NCBI RefSeq assembly: GCF_965363235.1
Contig: NC_134839.1
Span: 59,735,560 to 59,799,559, forward strand
DNA: 64,000 nt
From: Mytilus galloprovincialis
Taxonomy: Eukaryota; Mollusca; Bivalvia; Mytilida; Mytilidae
Direction: 5' to 3'
Shown: positions 49,232-62,305 of the stretch, in pieces
Layout of the letters: every line of letters begins with the position of its first letter
How positions within the stretch are numbered: position 1 is the first letter of the stretch
Made by a program: the position numbers and the translations under genes
Notes under the pieces: model-generated
Databases searched by the model: none
What the model was told of the DNA's origin: nothing
What the model saw: the letters and a program-made list of their open reading frames with translations, nothing else

Positions 49232-52200
49232 GTGTTTTACTTTTTAATCGATTATAATAATTGAGCATACTACTTTTCCCTATATTTTCATTCATACTTG
49301 TTTTACCTTACTGGCATTACTGAGCACTTGATGATCTTTTGATATAAAATTTCTATGGCTGTATTTTACAGTAACAAAGTTTTTTAAGATGATGTTCTTC
49401 AATACAGTGTGATTGATTACCGTACTTATTAATTCGACTGAAATCACCTATTAAGTCATATGTTTTCCCTTTCTGATCAAACCGTAATGTCGCCTCGAAG
49501 ACAGCATCTCCCGGCTTTGTTTGTACTGTTATCTGATAATCAATACAAGACTTAACAAGATCTCCGTTTGTAACCTTCCTACCAATGACGTGTTGCCTTG
49601 TGTTTTTAATTCGAAGCCTTTTTTCAAACGGTATTACAAGAAGAGCGTGTTTTATACTCTTCAAGTATAATTGTTCACAAACGTCAAAGGAATCTTTTAA
49701 ATCTTGATTAATCAAAGATACTATAGTATGTCCAACATTGATGACCGTCTTATTTTGAATATCTAATGTTTTAAGTTTAGAACAAGTACACCAATGAGGT
49801 AGGATAGCAGCGTCAACACAAGTTCTGTCTTCGGGAATTTCATTGAGCAAGCTCATTGATCTTTTCGTTATCACCTCCTTTTTCTCAATTCCATTGAAAT
49901 CTAAGATATGTTCTAATGTTGCAAATATATCAAAAGGAGTTGTTAGTCATCTAGCATTGATTCGTAAATTTTTGTTGATATCTGGATACTTTTTAAGGAA
50001 CCATGGGGGGAATACAATCAACATAAAGGGAAGACGTTCTTCCAATTTTCCAACAAATGTTTCTCTAACTTTACCAAAACGCATTCCATGATCACTGAAA
50101 AAGAATACAACTGTATTTTGTAAAGTATCACTTTCAAACATGTCTTTGAAAAATTTGAGATAGATTTTATCTGCTTTATATGTTTCGTGGAGATAATCAT
50201 GCGTGAGCCTTGAAATAAATGTGAAGGAAAAATGTTGCTTAGACTGAAACATCGTAGCATATTTCTTTAAATAGTCTAGAACTATATCAGTTTCTGTTCT
50301 TCCATGTACACAATAGTGATTGGAATTCCAAACATTTTTATTTTTTTCCATAACAACACTTAAAGGTCTATTGAAGTAATCTCCTGGAGGTATATTAAAT
50401 CCTGATTTCCAAAAATCAAACATTCCTATATTGGGATGATCTTCAGCATAGAAAGTTCTATACCCCTTTGCAGAATAATTGTTCCATATGAAATTATAGT
50501 TGTCCATTGGCGGCCACCTTAATGATTTGTTCCGTGGTAATTCATTTGCAAGTTTTCCCGCTGTCATCGGAACTATATTTGGAAAAGTGTTATCAGCAAC
50601 TTTATTATAGCCAAGTAAATCTATGGCGTTGTGTGTGTTTACTAAGTATTTCCAAGTTTCCTTCATATAGCGTAGCATATTATTTCTAGCTATTGAATCA
50701 ACACCCAACATCAAAATATTTAACTGTTCTTTTCGTGTGTTTGCAAATTTAAAGGCATTTTGTTCACATCGATCTTCGACGTCTTTTTTTAAATGAACAA
50801 AAGCAAAGAAATTTGTATACAAATCTAGACCAGCTCCAGTGTAACATTTTACTCGAACAAATTCATTTGATATATCAACATGATCTACGAATTCATTACT
50901 TATGTTTATAAACTTAAAATAGTTGTGGTGGTGTATTTCATTATATGGTCGCCAAATGACTTCATATTTACAGTATTTCATTTCATTTTTAAATCGCGAG
51001 TTATTGACAGCTTTCCAATTAATGAATATAGTATTTCCAATTGAATATAATAGATCATCCTTTATGGCACACTTTAAGACAGTTCCATGTTTTAACATGC
51101 GTTTCACTGCTGTATCAAACGGATCTATATGCGGAATTTGGCAAAATGAAGTATCTACTAAAAAGGGGGTACTTGTATTTCTTAACTCAGGTATGGTAAA
51201 TAACCTTTCGTTTGATACCTTATAAAGAGAAAAAGGAATATGCTGGTAATATGCATAATAAACGAACATGAAAACGAAGAAACCAAATATAGAATACATG
51301 CAATTGCGTTGTTCCTTCATTTTTTGATTGATGATGACGATCGCTCGTGTACTTTTCTTTACACTTTACAAATCGTTCTGGTTTCTCTTATGTAGATACG
51401 TTCTGTTCTGTTCTGTTTTAGTAGTATTGTTCCACTATCTTTGAGAATCGTTGAATGCACAATGTAGTACGTCCACTACTGTCACTTAAATATGGAGTGA
51501 AACACCATCTTATCGTCCATGGAGATAGTAATTAATTAAAATATAAATCCTAGAATGTAAATGTATTTCAAAATCATTATTTGCAGGTTGTTGCGTTGAT
51601 ATTATGAAGGGATTTATTGAGTATATAAATTTTGTACCCAAAAATCACCGTCTCAGCTGAAAAATACGAATTAAAGAAGATTTAAAATGATTTTGGTTAA
51701 ACCTCATTTTTACGAAATCGTGGATATTTTAAAACCTGGACACAATTTATATTATGACGCAATATCTTTGCATGAAATACATATATTCATTTTATATTTC
51801 AAAACGTGAAAAACTCAAATACTATGTTATAAATGCAAATCTACTGTTAAATGTTTGAAAAAAAGAATTATGCTTGTTTTGTAACATTGTCCGTTTATTT
51901 GTGATTTTAGTTTTAAAAAAATCAGTCAGTTTTTAAAATACATTTGTACTGATATTAAAAAAGAAATAGCCTTATTAAAGGTGAAAACTCTTGTATTTAC
52001 CTTGAATTTTATAAGCATTGCATGCAGTCGTTGACTGATATCTATCGAATATTTGATAAATGATATTTGATAGATTTATACTTCTCTTTGTTGGGTCAAA
52101 ACAAGTGACATTATAATACCTTCTCCTTTTAACGTATATATTGTAAGTTAAGATAAACCTACGTTTTAAATGTTATACCTTTGATATGTCAATGTAATTA

Positions 52201-52480
52201 TTGGATACATATGCCACCGTGAGTTTCTGATTTTTTGTCAAATATTATATAATAAAAAAACATACGCTACAAAGGAAATAGTTTGTTACATATCGTACAA
52301 TATTAATTGATAGAAATCAATTTGACCGTACAACATTTCATTACTTTCTTAAATAATCCGATAAGAATCAATAAGATTTTAATCAAAAATGTTGCATAAC
52401 TTCTGTTCTAGAGTAGAAATGCTTACTCGTGTTTTAGATAAGTGATGTAAAAAGTGAAAGATTTGTTTGAATGTTTTTTT
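49232..52480. repeat. Segmental duplication block B2 with DUF229 copy 2
   Basis: Counterpart of 36330-40930. It lacks the 1 kb at 36368-37366 and the TTAA-flanked MITE. Flank similarity fades past TTAGATAAGTGATGTAAAAA (about 52435), then resumes briefly at GGCGAAAAATCAT. Confidence 0.9.
49353..51320 (-). pseudogene. DUF229 family copy 2, one in-frame stop
   Basis: Collinear over its whole length with the intact copy at 37455-39425, with most residues identical by eye. The start MKEQRNCMYSIFGFF, membrane segment, LGVDSIARNN motif, AEDHPN and SDHGMRFG are all kept. At 49947-49949 the codon that is AGA (Arg) in copy 1 is TGA, after residue 457, just past the catalytic fold; the same frame then stays open to the normal end at 49353. 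One residue is missing relative to copy 1 near the PPGDYF motif. The poly(A) hexamer seen behind copy 1 is AATGAA here (near 49290). One fresh nonsense change in an otherwise open frame means either a young pseudogene, a segregating null allele, a truncated but still folded protein, or a sequencing error. Nothing supports selenocysteine recoding: the position is Arg in the paralogue. Confidence 0.82.
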
Positions 52481-52984
52481 TTCTACGTAAATTTGATATG
52501 GCGGCGAAAAATCATACACTTTCATTGTATACATATGGTAATAATACAGAAATAATATAAGATCCATTTTTGGCAAAATTATTAAAACATTTCAGTCCCC
52601 TCCAAGGTATGCCAACATTGAATAATAAAAAAAACAGGCCGCAAAATGTGCTTGTTGAAAGAATACTTAATTTAAATATTTGGTTTGAGCTCTCCTAAGA
52701 AAGGCAAATCTTGATAACCGCAATGGACGATTTTATCATTGGTCGTTTGGTTTTTTGTTGCACTTTAGTGTTTCTGTTGTTTCGTTGTTTTCCTCTTATA
52801 TTTAATGTGTTTCCATCGGTAACCCGCATTTGATTTCTTTTAAACGATTTCTGACTTTCGAACAGCGGTATACTGCTGTTGCCTTTATTTATCATATTTA
52901 TTTTAGTCAAAATATATCGAATTAGATATTTGTTACATCAAATGACAGTTTCTACACGTAAAGCTAGGCAATACAGACCTTATG

Positions 52985-53265
52985 TGTATTTTTTGTTTGT
53001 TTGTTTGTTTGTGCTTTTAACGCCACTTTTAAGAACCACTGTTAAGCTATTTCGTGGCGCTAGTTTTTATTGGTTACGGAAGCCGGAGTGCCCGGAGAAA
53101 ACCACCGACCTTCGATAAGTAAACTGACAATCCTATTCAATTTAGTTTGGAGTCGAGTGCAGCCGCACAAGCGTGTTTCGAACTCACAACCACAGTGTTG
53201 ACTGGCGCTAGTGATTACAGTAATAACTCCTTAGAGCACTCGGCCTTCGAGGCACCTATATGTAT
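52985..53265 (-). mobile_element. tRNA-derived SINE, second family
   Basis: On the minus strand the head reads AGGCCGAGTGCTCTAAGGAG (A-box region) and GTGGTTGTGAGTTCGAAACA (B-box region), as in a Ser/Leu-type tRNA. It is followed by a central part with TTTTCTCCGGGCACTCCGGC, a string common in metazoan SINE cores, and ends in four or five TTTG/CAAA units at 52994-53012. Unrelated to the SINE of 25 kb. Confidence 0.7.
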
Positions 53266-53409
53266 TTTAGCAAAAACCTTTATTCATATCAATTATTAAC
53301 GACAAAAAAATGATGAATTTTGGGTAGTTTTCGCAAACGTGTTGAAACATGATATATTATGCTCGAATTTCATACGCCAATTTTTAAGACTTAATTTACA
53401 TATACAAAT

Positions 53410-55570
53410 ACTGAAAATACTGATGTCAAACGACGATCTGATAGATTTAGATTTATAATACTTTATCATGAACCTAAAAAGTTACCCCATCATACATTTT
53501 CCTTTTTATGTAGATGTTAAAAATAACAAAATATATAATTTACGTTTTTCTAATAATAACTTTGATACGTATATCTACGTATACAAATCTTAAAGATTTT
53601 TAGGAATGCTAATGATATACGACGATAATATACGAAGAAATCGTGTTGACAGAAATTTCAGCTGAACATAAAGCTTTCATGAGAGTCAATAATTTGGACT
53701 TTTGATTTAATCCAAAATCTTTACAACTAAATGTACACAACACAAATTATTACACTTTATTATGCAAACTTGGTCATATTCCAATAAGTAAACTTTATGA
53801 TATTTCTGGAGTGTGATAACGCTCATTTTTTGTAGCCCGTTGTATGAATACATCCTTATTATCACAGCATTTTGTCATCACAGGTTGTTTCTAGTATCGA
53901 TAAACTTGAAAATCAGAAACATGATTTTCTTAAATTGAAATATATTAATAGAGATATTGATTTTATTAACTTATCTAGTAAACTCAATCGATTCCACAAT
54001 CCATAGCCAATTACCTTCATATTTTCATAATACAGAACCACTTTTTTTTCGTATTCTTCCAAAAACCTAGCTGATGTTTGATTATTGATTAAACGTCAGT
54101 AACATCAGACGTCACTATAGAAAACAATGTTCCTTCCATGTGTGACTGTGAAACATCTAGTTTAAGGTGGATGGGGTGTCTAAATTATAATCCATAGAAT
54201 CTTTTAATAATTTGCCAAAATGTAGTTCATATCCTGCTTGTTTAAAAACATTAATAAAAATAATGGGTCACCGGACTTATTTTCACGCTACAGGTTGTTC
54301 AAAATTGTCACGTTTTGTATAGATTATGCATGGAAAACCCATTTTTCCGCCATAAAACGCAAACCACACCATAGAATTTTGAGATAAAATATGAGAAGAT
54401 AGCATCAATATTATGCTTTCAGATAAGAAAAAGAAAAAATGGAGTCACCGGACTCGTTTTCCTGCTACATGTGAAAATGGGTAAATTTCTAACACATTTT
54501 ATTGTAAAAGTCACACTATCTGAATTATCTGCCCTTGCATTTGAGTTGCCTCCCCTTATTTGACAAAGTTGGAAAAAAATGAATTAAACAAAAGAATTCT
54601 TATTTTTGTAAAATACAATTATAAATATGATCAAACATGGCATTTTCTATATTATAATGAAAATTCTTACACATGAATTACCTACTACTATAAAAATTTG
54701 CACATTTCATCAAAGATCTAGACCTTGTTTTCTGGTATTTCAAAATCCAAGATGGAGGAAGACACCCTATCTACCTTAAGATATAGTCCCTTTCTTCATG
54801 TCTTTTTAGTAGACCTCAACTAGAAAAAATAACTGGAAATATGAAGATATGATTGGAGCGTCAACTTTATTCCTGGACAATATACATACATACATTTTTC
54901 GACAATAAAGTGTTTCGACAGTTAGTTGGTATTTCTACGGGTACTAAATGCTCCCCTGTAAAAGTAGATTTTATCATGTATTGCTATGAAGTACAGTTTA
55001 TATATATAAAAAAAATCAGTAAAGACAGGTCATTGCTACATTGGTTGACGCAATAAACAATATCTACTGTTATTTTGAGGATATTTTCCGTTTAATAATC
55101 CAGAGTTCACTAAATATACTATCGAAATGTACTCAAAGGAAATTGCTTTAAATAAACCTTACATAAACAACAGTAGTTGTCCTTTTCTATACATTTAAAT
55201 TTATAAAGGGAACCTCTTTACTAAGATTTACGACAAAAGAAACTATTTTTCATCCATTTTTGTTAATTTTCATTGTTTAGACGGCGATGTTCCTTTGGCT
55301 CCATCATACGGTGTTTTTATATTCCAACTCTTTCGTTATGTTCGTGTGAAGCGATGTCAGAGATTTTAACGAATGTAATCAATGCATCACTGGTTAATTA
55401 GTCAATCAGAGTTAAAACTTTCTTTCATAGATAAAAAAAAAATTGGCTGTACCAGTAGAAAATATACTAAGAACGGAATTTCTCATCCCAAATTGTACGG
55501 TACAATTGTACTAAAACCAAAGATTACACTAAGTTATATGTGTAAACTCATCAAACCTTTAAATTACAAG
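53410..55570 (+). mobile_element. Penelope-type retroelement, longer but very degenerate copy
   Basis: Pieces of the reverse transcriptase can be read in order: VFRQLVGISTGTKCSP near 54905, a PLAPSYGVFIFQLFRYVRV piece near 55290, and NGISHPKLYGTI near 55470. Upstream non-conserved coding pieces start at about 53410. The copy is broken many times and is split by the MITE at 54166-54775. Confidence 0.55.
54166..54775. mobile_element. TTAA-flanked DNA element, 610 bp
   Basis: Ends GGTGGATGGGGTGTCT and GACACCCTATCTACC, inverted, flanked by TTAA (54162-54165 and 54776-54779). Internal direct repeat around GGGTCACCGGACTTATTTTC / GGAGTCACCGGACTCGTTTT. Shares only the tip GGTGG with the element at 39788. 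No open frame. Confidence 0.8.
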
Positions 55571-58500
55571 ATAATTCTTTTTTTTCTATCTATAGATAAA
55601 ATCGTTGGTTTTCCTGTTTATTTTGTTTTACACTTGTCATTTTGGGGCGATTTACAGATTTACAGCTTGCTGGTCTGTGTTACCGAAGTGTTGGTACTTT
55701 GCCTTATAATGATTTACTTTAAATACATTGTGACATGGATGGCGAGTTGTCTCATTGACACTCATACCACATCTTCATATTTCTTATTTGATATGTCTTT
55801 TGCATTTATTTCAATCGTTAATAACCAATGGTTTAATCTGTTGTCGGGGCGAAACGTCGTATTGTTTATTTTTTATTAAGGAATGTGACTACTTTACGTG
55901 TATTAAAATTAACCAAGCCTTCTTATCTGTTATTAAATATACACGGTTTGCACCCGGTCGCTTTTAACCAATGATCCTTGAAATGTATAAGACGTAAGAT
56001 AAATATGTATACATAGGTTACAAACAAGAAAGAAAAGGAAATTTGAATCGAATTGAATACGCAGTGCTCCTTGATATATAACGATATGACAATAACTTAA
56101 TCAATTACACCATTCAAAGGAACACATCTGCTTTTCTAAAGAATAGTGGTAACGTTTTTTATAATTCTGCATTACAAAAAGTATCACAAAAATACTAAAC
56201 TCCAAGGTACATATAAACAGGAGCAGTCCATAAACACTGACAAAATCAAAAATCATTAACTAACGGAATGAATGGAAACCTACAAATCGTAATCCTGACT
56301 TGATTCACATATTTATCGTTGAAAATGGTAGGTTAGAATTAAGAAATAATTCATTGGGGCTTGAATTTATCGTGATTTTACCCTGAGCGATAGCGAGGGG
56401 TAAAATATCGGCATAAAGGGACAACCCGTGGTAAAATCTAGATATATTCAAGCTCCCATGAATTATTTCGATTCTTATAGGACAAATACGACAATTCTTT
56501 TGGATGGAAGCGCTCTAGGTGGAGGCATATATTTGCCGTTCCTATAAATAAACGCACTATAAAATTGGCGTAAAAAAACGGAGCTAAATGAATTAGTGAC
56601 ATGCTTAAACTATTTACAATAACGTATTTAGATCATTTTGGATGAATTCTTCTCAATGATAATTTACTTATATGTCTTTTATGTTTAAAAAAAAAGGCTT
56701 ATCCACATTTTAACATTGTTTCTTTACATTTCCATGTTGTAATGATTTTCTGTTTCAGAAGCGTTTATTTTCCCGTAAAATGGTTATATTCTTACGTCAT
56801 CGTTCTATGACGTCGGGAAGCTCATTCATAAAAAAACATATGACGTGGGAGTACGATCGGAACAGCCCCGGAAAAATATTCATATTTTACCACGAGTGTG
56901 TACTCAAAGCGTTTGAAGGACGTCATGTTAGAATTAGTTTTATAGCTAGGTAAACATGAAAATAAAAAATGTTGAAAAGTTAATGAGTTCAAGTCACCAA
57001 AAAGAAAAGATATTGAGCCAAAGGCGAGGTACACATCAGAGCTTTACACGAGATAGATGATTTCCGTTTAAAATTTTAAACGATTACCAAAATTTGGAAC
57101 AGCAAATTTAAAAAATCTATCCTGTTTTGTTAGTCAAGTACCAACGTACTTTAAACTTTACTGGCAATGCAGAGCAAACATAATCTATGCGCGCGGATAG
57201 AATTCAAAAGACCAGAACTAATGACATTATATAATACTTAAAAACATGTTCCACTCTGTAATTTTAAAGGGCCTTTTAAATTAAACGTACGTTGACTTTC
57301 AAATTATTTGAAATTATGTAATTTTGCTAAAAGAGTGACATTTCTCCTTTGATTTAGGAATCATTTGTTTTGCGTATCAAATTACATAATTTCCTACTTA
57401 GTCTATTCATGTCAGCGGAACTCTAAACCTATCAGCACCTCAACAAACTGTAAACTTTCTAGAATTTAAACTGGCTTCTTTTCAAGAAAAATAAGGAAAA
57501 ACATTATAATTTTCTTTTGAATACGTCAATTTTAAAAAGGCCCTGTGAATATGCGATTTGATGATACTGATACTGATAGTATTTTATTTTTATTTTTCAT
57601 TACATCTATTTATGCTTTCATTAATTACAAAATTTTGTCATCTTATCGAATGAGACAAAAAAAAACAACTCATCATAGATACCAGGATTGAAATATTGTA
57701 TTTGCGCCAGACGCGCTTTTCGTCTACTAATGACTCACCAATGACGCTCGAATGACTCTCATAACTACTATTTTTTTAGGTGTTAAAACATTATTAGCTT
57801 TACTTGAGTTTTATCGGCTACTTATCTCTTCTGTCAAAGCACTTCTTATCCAGATCATTTTCATTGTTTTCTTTATTTTTTTCATTTCATCCCATATCAT
57901 TAAATTCATCTGCTATTATGATTAAGGCGACAGGCCTCTGAAATGCACTTATTATAATCTTGATACTTACGGCACAAAAGCTAATTTTGCCTTTGTTGAA
58001 CATTATATTTGTTTTGATCGATGTTTCATTCAAATCGATTTGGTTGCTGGGGCTCGTCTTTGCTCACTGTTTTTATTTGAAAGATTGACACCTGGTTAAC
58101 TATCGTACTACGAGAATTAAATTGTAATGGAAACTTTAACAAGTACATTGAAATTAAAAAGAAGAGATTACGTGTACGAGGTCATGATACCGAACCATCA
58201 TACGTACTTCCAAAAGCAAAGAAACAAATTCTGTACTTAATCGCAATGTAACATCTTGGCCTACAGGAAAAAAACCTCTGTTTATCATAGTCTTTCGCAA
58301 TATACATATAAGATCAAATCTGAGATATGCAATTTGAAATAAACATTACTATCAGATTGATAAGCAAAAAATAGAGCGTGATAAGCCTAATTCCAATTTT
58401 TAATTTCCTTTTCGATTTTTTCCTTAAAATCTCTGCCCTGAGAAAGCCGGTTGATGGTCAATAAAAATATTAAAATGATTTCGAGTTTAAATAGGAATAA

Positions 58501-59023
58501 TGTATATTTTATAACATTCCATACCATATTCATTGTTTTCAATTTCTTTAGGTGACAGCTGTTTGTTTCATGTGATAACTATAAATCGAATTAGGTTTTC
58601 CTCTTTTTAGATGATTGAACTGTTGTGTTCTTTGAAGGTTTATTTTAACCTCTTTTTTGTGTTCTACTGTCTAACAAAATATGTTGGGTTATTGTTTATC
58701 TAACTAATTATGCAGATCATTAAATTCTTGGGTCTGTTTGGAATTCATTTTATGACAAGTTATAAAAAAAAATTATATGTAGAAACTCCCTTGGTTATTG
58801 AAATGATGGCGACTAGAACAATTTGTCATATTAATGCGTTCTATTAATTAATAAAGATATCAGGATTATAATTTAATAATTTAATTTTGGATGTCACGCG
58901 TCTTCTGATTGGCTGACGTTATTTTGTTATGAGCCATTAGACATAATTTAGTCATGTGACCGTGACGTCATCAACGTTTTTTATGGTTTTCTACGGTTTA
59001 AAATGAATTTAGAATTAAATTAT
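55571..59023. other. No gene recognised; one foldback element
   Basis: 56341-56477 is an imperfect foldback (AATAATTCATTGGGGCTTGA against TTCAAGCTCCCATGAATTAT). 55740-55775 has the string GAGTTGTCTCATTGACACTC, a frequent mussel repeat end. The rest is AT-rich without supported genes. Confidence 0.45.
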
Positions 59024-59178
59024 AAGAAATGACTGCAATATTTTTTCTGCAATATATGAAGAAATAACATAAAAAATGTGGTGCACACTGTTAAATAACC
59101 CGCTACGCGCGTTATTCAGTGTGCACCAAATTTTTAATGTTATTTCTTCATAGACAGAAAAATATTACAGTCATTCTT
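59024..59178. mobile_element. Foldback element with 70-bp arms
   Basis: Left arm from AGAATGACTG-like AGAAATGACTGCAATATT to TTAAATAACCCGC, right arm its complement (CGTTATTCAGTGTGCACC ... GTCATTCTTTA), with a loop of a few bases around TACGCG. It would form a very stable hairpin. Directly followed by a GCCAGACGCGCGTTTCGTCT repeat. Confidence 0.85.
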
Positions 59179-59182
59179 TAAA

Positions 59183-60735
59183 CAAGCCAGACGCGCGTTT
59201 CGTCTACATATGACTCAATAGTGACGTTCAGGACAAAATAGTTATGAAGCCAAACAAGAACAAAGATGAAGAGCATTGAGGATCCAAAATTACAATCAGT
59301 TGTGCCAAATACGGCTAAGGTAATCTATTCCGGGGATAAGAAAATCCTTAGTTTTTTTCGATAAATTCAAAGTTTTGTCAACACGAAATTTATAAAATTG
59401 ACCATATAAGTGATATTCATGTCAACACCGAAGTGCTGACTTCTGGACAGGATTAAAATTTTATACGCCAGACGCGCGTTTCGTCTACATAAGACTAGAC
59501 ACGTTTTTCCTGATTCATCAGTTACACTAAAACCTCAAAATTTAGAAGTAACAAACAATAGTCTAAACTGTTGGAGCTTACACTCAACATCAATCTGTAG
59601 TCTGTACTATACGTAATGAGTTTTTTTATATAAATCTACTATGGTGTCAATATTACAATGAATTAATCAAAAATCTCTCTCATGATAAATCTTCCTACCC
59701 TTGATCATGTCGTGTTGGTATGAATGCTGATGATACTTACTTGACTAGGACATTCCCTATAATTAGAGTTTAGATATGGAATAAGTTGCTGTGTTACTTA
59801 CTTTCATAGTAAAAAAAATAAAAAAGGGCGACAAAGCAACAAAAACCCCAACAAAACAGGTGGTGATCTCATGTGATCCGGAAGGGTAAGCAGATTCTGT
59901 ATTTTTCAAAGTCAATACACGGTCTATAGATATGCTTGTGAAATAGCAGATTACAGAGAAGAGGGACTGAACCGTTTAGAATATATTTTATTCTTCTGAA
60001 ATGGTTTGTGGTATTGATGAACCATTCTGGACTTATCAAACATAAAATTTAGTTCACCTTGACGTGACAACGAAGAAAAGATATGATTTAATATAGAGTT
60101 TCAACCATTTTCGTAATATTAGACAATTCTCAAACAGTCAAGGGTAGGTGTGACCAACAAGGTCTCGTCATATTTAACATTTTTAATTATCGTCTATTAG
60201 GATTATAACCATTAAGAAGTATATTTCAACATTTACAAGAAATGAGAAGAGCTTATTTTTCATTTGGTATGTTTTATCTTGTCATAGAATATTTTCTATT
60301 CATAAGATTTTCAATACTTTTTTTTTAATTTTTTAAAATTTTTTAGAGGTCGTCATTTAACATCAATCTTTATTGACCACACCGTCCAATGATCATTACT
60401 AATCACCCCATGTCTGTATCGTTCAATGTTATCAAGTAATTAACATTTTAAATTTTTGCTTTATAAAACTATTTTTAGAAGTTCTTGTTTTGTTATGAAA
60501 CAGTCACCAGTTTGTATAGAACAACTTTATATTAATAGAGCATCATTAGGTCACAAATTGAATGCTAAGCTCGGCATTATGTGTAGGAAAAAAAAATAAA
60601 ACGAAGGGAAATACGTTTGACATTCAATTATAATTTAATAACATTAAAATGGTAGAAATAATTGAGTACTTGTGTTTTAAAACTCCTATAAAAGGAATTG
60701 AAAACAAGATCTGCTTTGAGTTGATAACTTTCAAA
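59183..60735. other. No gene recognised; GCCAGACGCG repeats and 5' flank of the microseminoprotein-like gene
   Basis: Two members of the GCCAGACGCGCGTTTCGTCT family (59183-59320, 59466-59560), a short inverted GCAGGATCTGCTTAC-type repeat end at 59860-59900, and AT-rich sequence up to the gene. No promoter element could be identified with confidence. Confidence 0.5.
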
Positions 60736-62257
60736 ATGCTTTCAATCGTTTTTATGAACACAGTATTTGTAATGCTGAGTTTTGTTTCCCAAGCAGATGG
60801 TTCTTGTTTTGCGTCACAGGCAGGTCCAGGAATAAACGGTAAGCTTAGTGATGAATTGTTTGACAATTATAGTTATATATATATATTTGTCTTTCTCTTG
60901 TGTGGATATACTCACAATGATTTTAAATGTAATCCATGCATAATATTGTTCAACTATTTGATAGAAAAATATGCCTGCAATTTTCCCAAGCTTTGCTATA
61001 TATATATATATATTGGTCAATTTTGGTTATTTACCGTGGATTTATTAGTGTTTGTTAGATACCAACTGTCATGGGTTTTTCAAATACAGGTACACAACAT
61101 ATTTAAATGTTAAAAGAAATACTAATTTACTATAGGCTTTGTGTGCAGAGTTTGGTAAAACCACGAAATCAAAAAATATCCACGAATATGCATGTATTCC
61201 TTAACCCACGAAAGTTGATACCTACGAAGATAAATGAAGTCAGCTCTACAAGCAATACCTATGTTAGTGCACCAGATGCCCTTTTTGACAATGCCGTGTC
61301 AGTGATGCCCAGGACCAACACACTTGAAAATTCCAATAACTAATACAAGCATCGAAAAGCTCATTTAGCAAATTCAACTAAAATATATCAAAATCTGGGA
61401 AGGAACCCAAGATTTGTATGAGGGATATACATTCCTTAATTTTTTTTTATGGAAATTTTACAACAGCTTTCAAACAATGTCTGTATTTTCATATCAGAAT
61501 CGAGGTATTGGCTACTTGGCTAATGATACCCTCACTGACTAACAATTGATCATCTGATGTATCAATCCAGTAGTGAGTAGGAATAACGTAAAAGTTTGAA
61601 CTTTAAAATAATTCAGCTCCGAACATCACTAGAGAGGCGTTTGTTGTTGAAATGCGTATTTGGTGCATAAACTATTTAGCAATACCTTCATCAAAAGAAA
61701 TGTGAATTATCATAGCAGCTTTAAAAAATATGCCAGTTTCTCACTTTATGCGTTTTTACATGTGCTAAGATATTCTACTACATAAAATGTTCAATGAATA
61801 ATCGCTCTTCAAATTATAAAAAAAAGTGATAAATTTAAACTATTTTTTTTTTTTCAAAATACAGGTATAAAGTCATTTAAAGAAATCAATATAGAATTTA
61901 TTGAAAACTTATTTCACTTTAGGGATCAAAACGGTTCGACTTTTAAACAAAATTCATTTTAAAAGAAGTGTTGATATTAATATCTGTTTGTTTTAAGCTT
62001 TAGAAAAAGTTGTGTTCCTTAAATTTAAGAAAATTATATATATATAGTTTTGAATGAAAGTTTTAATCTTGTGCAGAAATAAATATATTTTAGCACGAAT
62101 TAATTCATACTTGAAATACTCTTAACGCTATCATGTTATAGTAAACTATTTGCAACCGTGTAATGTTTTACTTGAAAAGTTCTAACTCCCTCATGTTAAG
62201 TTAATCGTAATATAATGATTTTCTGTTGATTTTCAGTTGATTTTTGCAGCTCTTTTT

Positions 62258-62305
<48 letters not shown>

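Noticed and set aside
49947-49949. Selenocysteine recoding of the TGA in DUF229 copy 2
   Set aside because: The paralogue has Arg here, there is no Cys in the family at this place that I know of, and no SECIS-like element was evident.
55382-55879. 165-codon frame at 55.4-55.9 kb
   Set aside because: Its first third is degenerate retroelement, the rest hydrophobic low-complexity translation of AT-rich sequence.
60839-61113. Extension of microseminoprotein exon 1 to a 154-codon frame
   Set aside because: The GTAAGC donor at 60839 joins in phase to exon 2 with the family pattern; the extension is intron.
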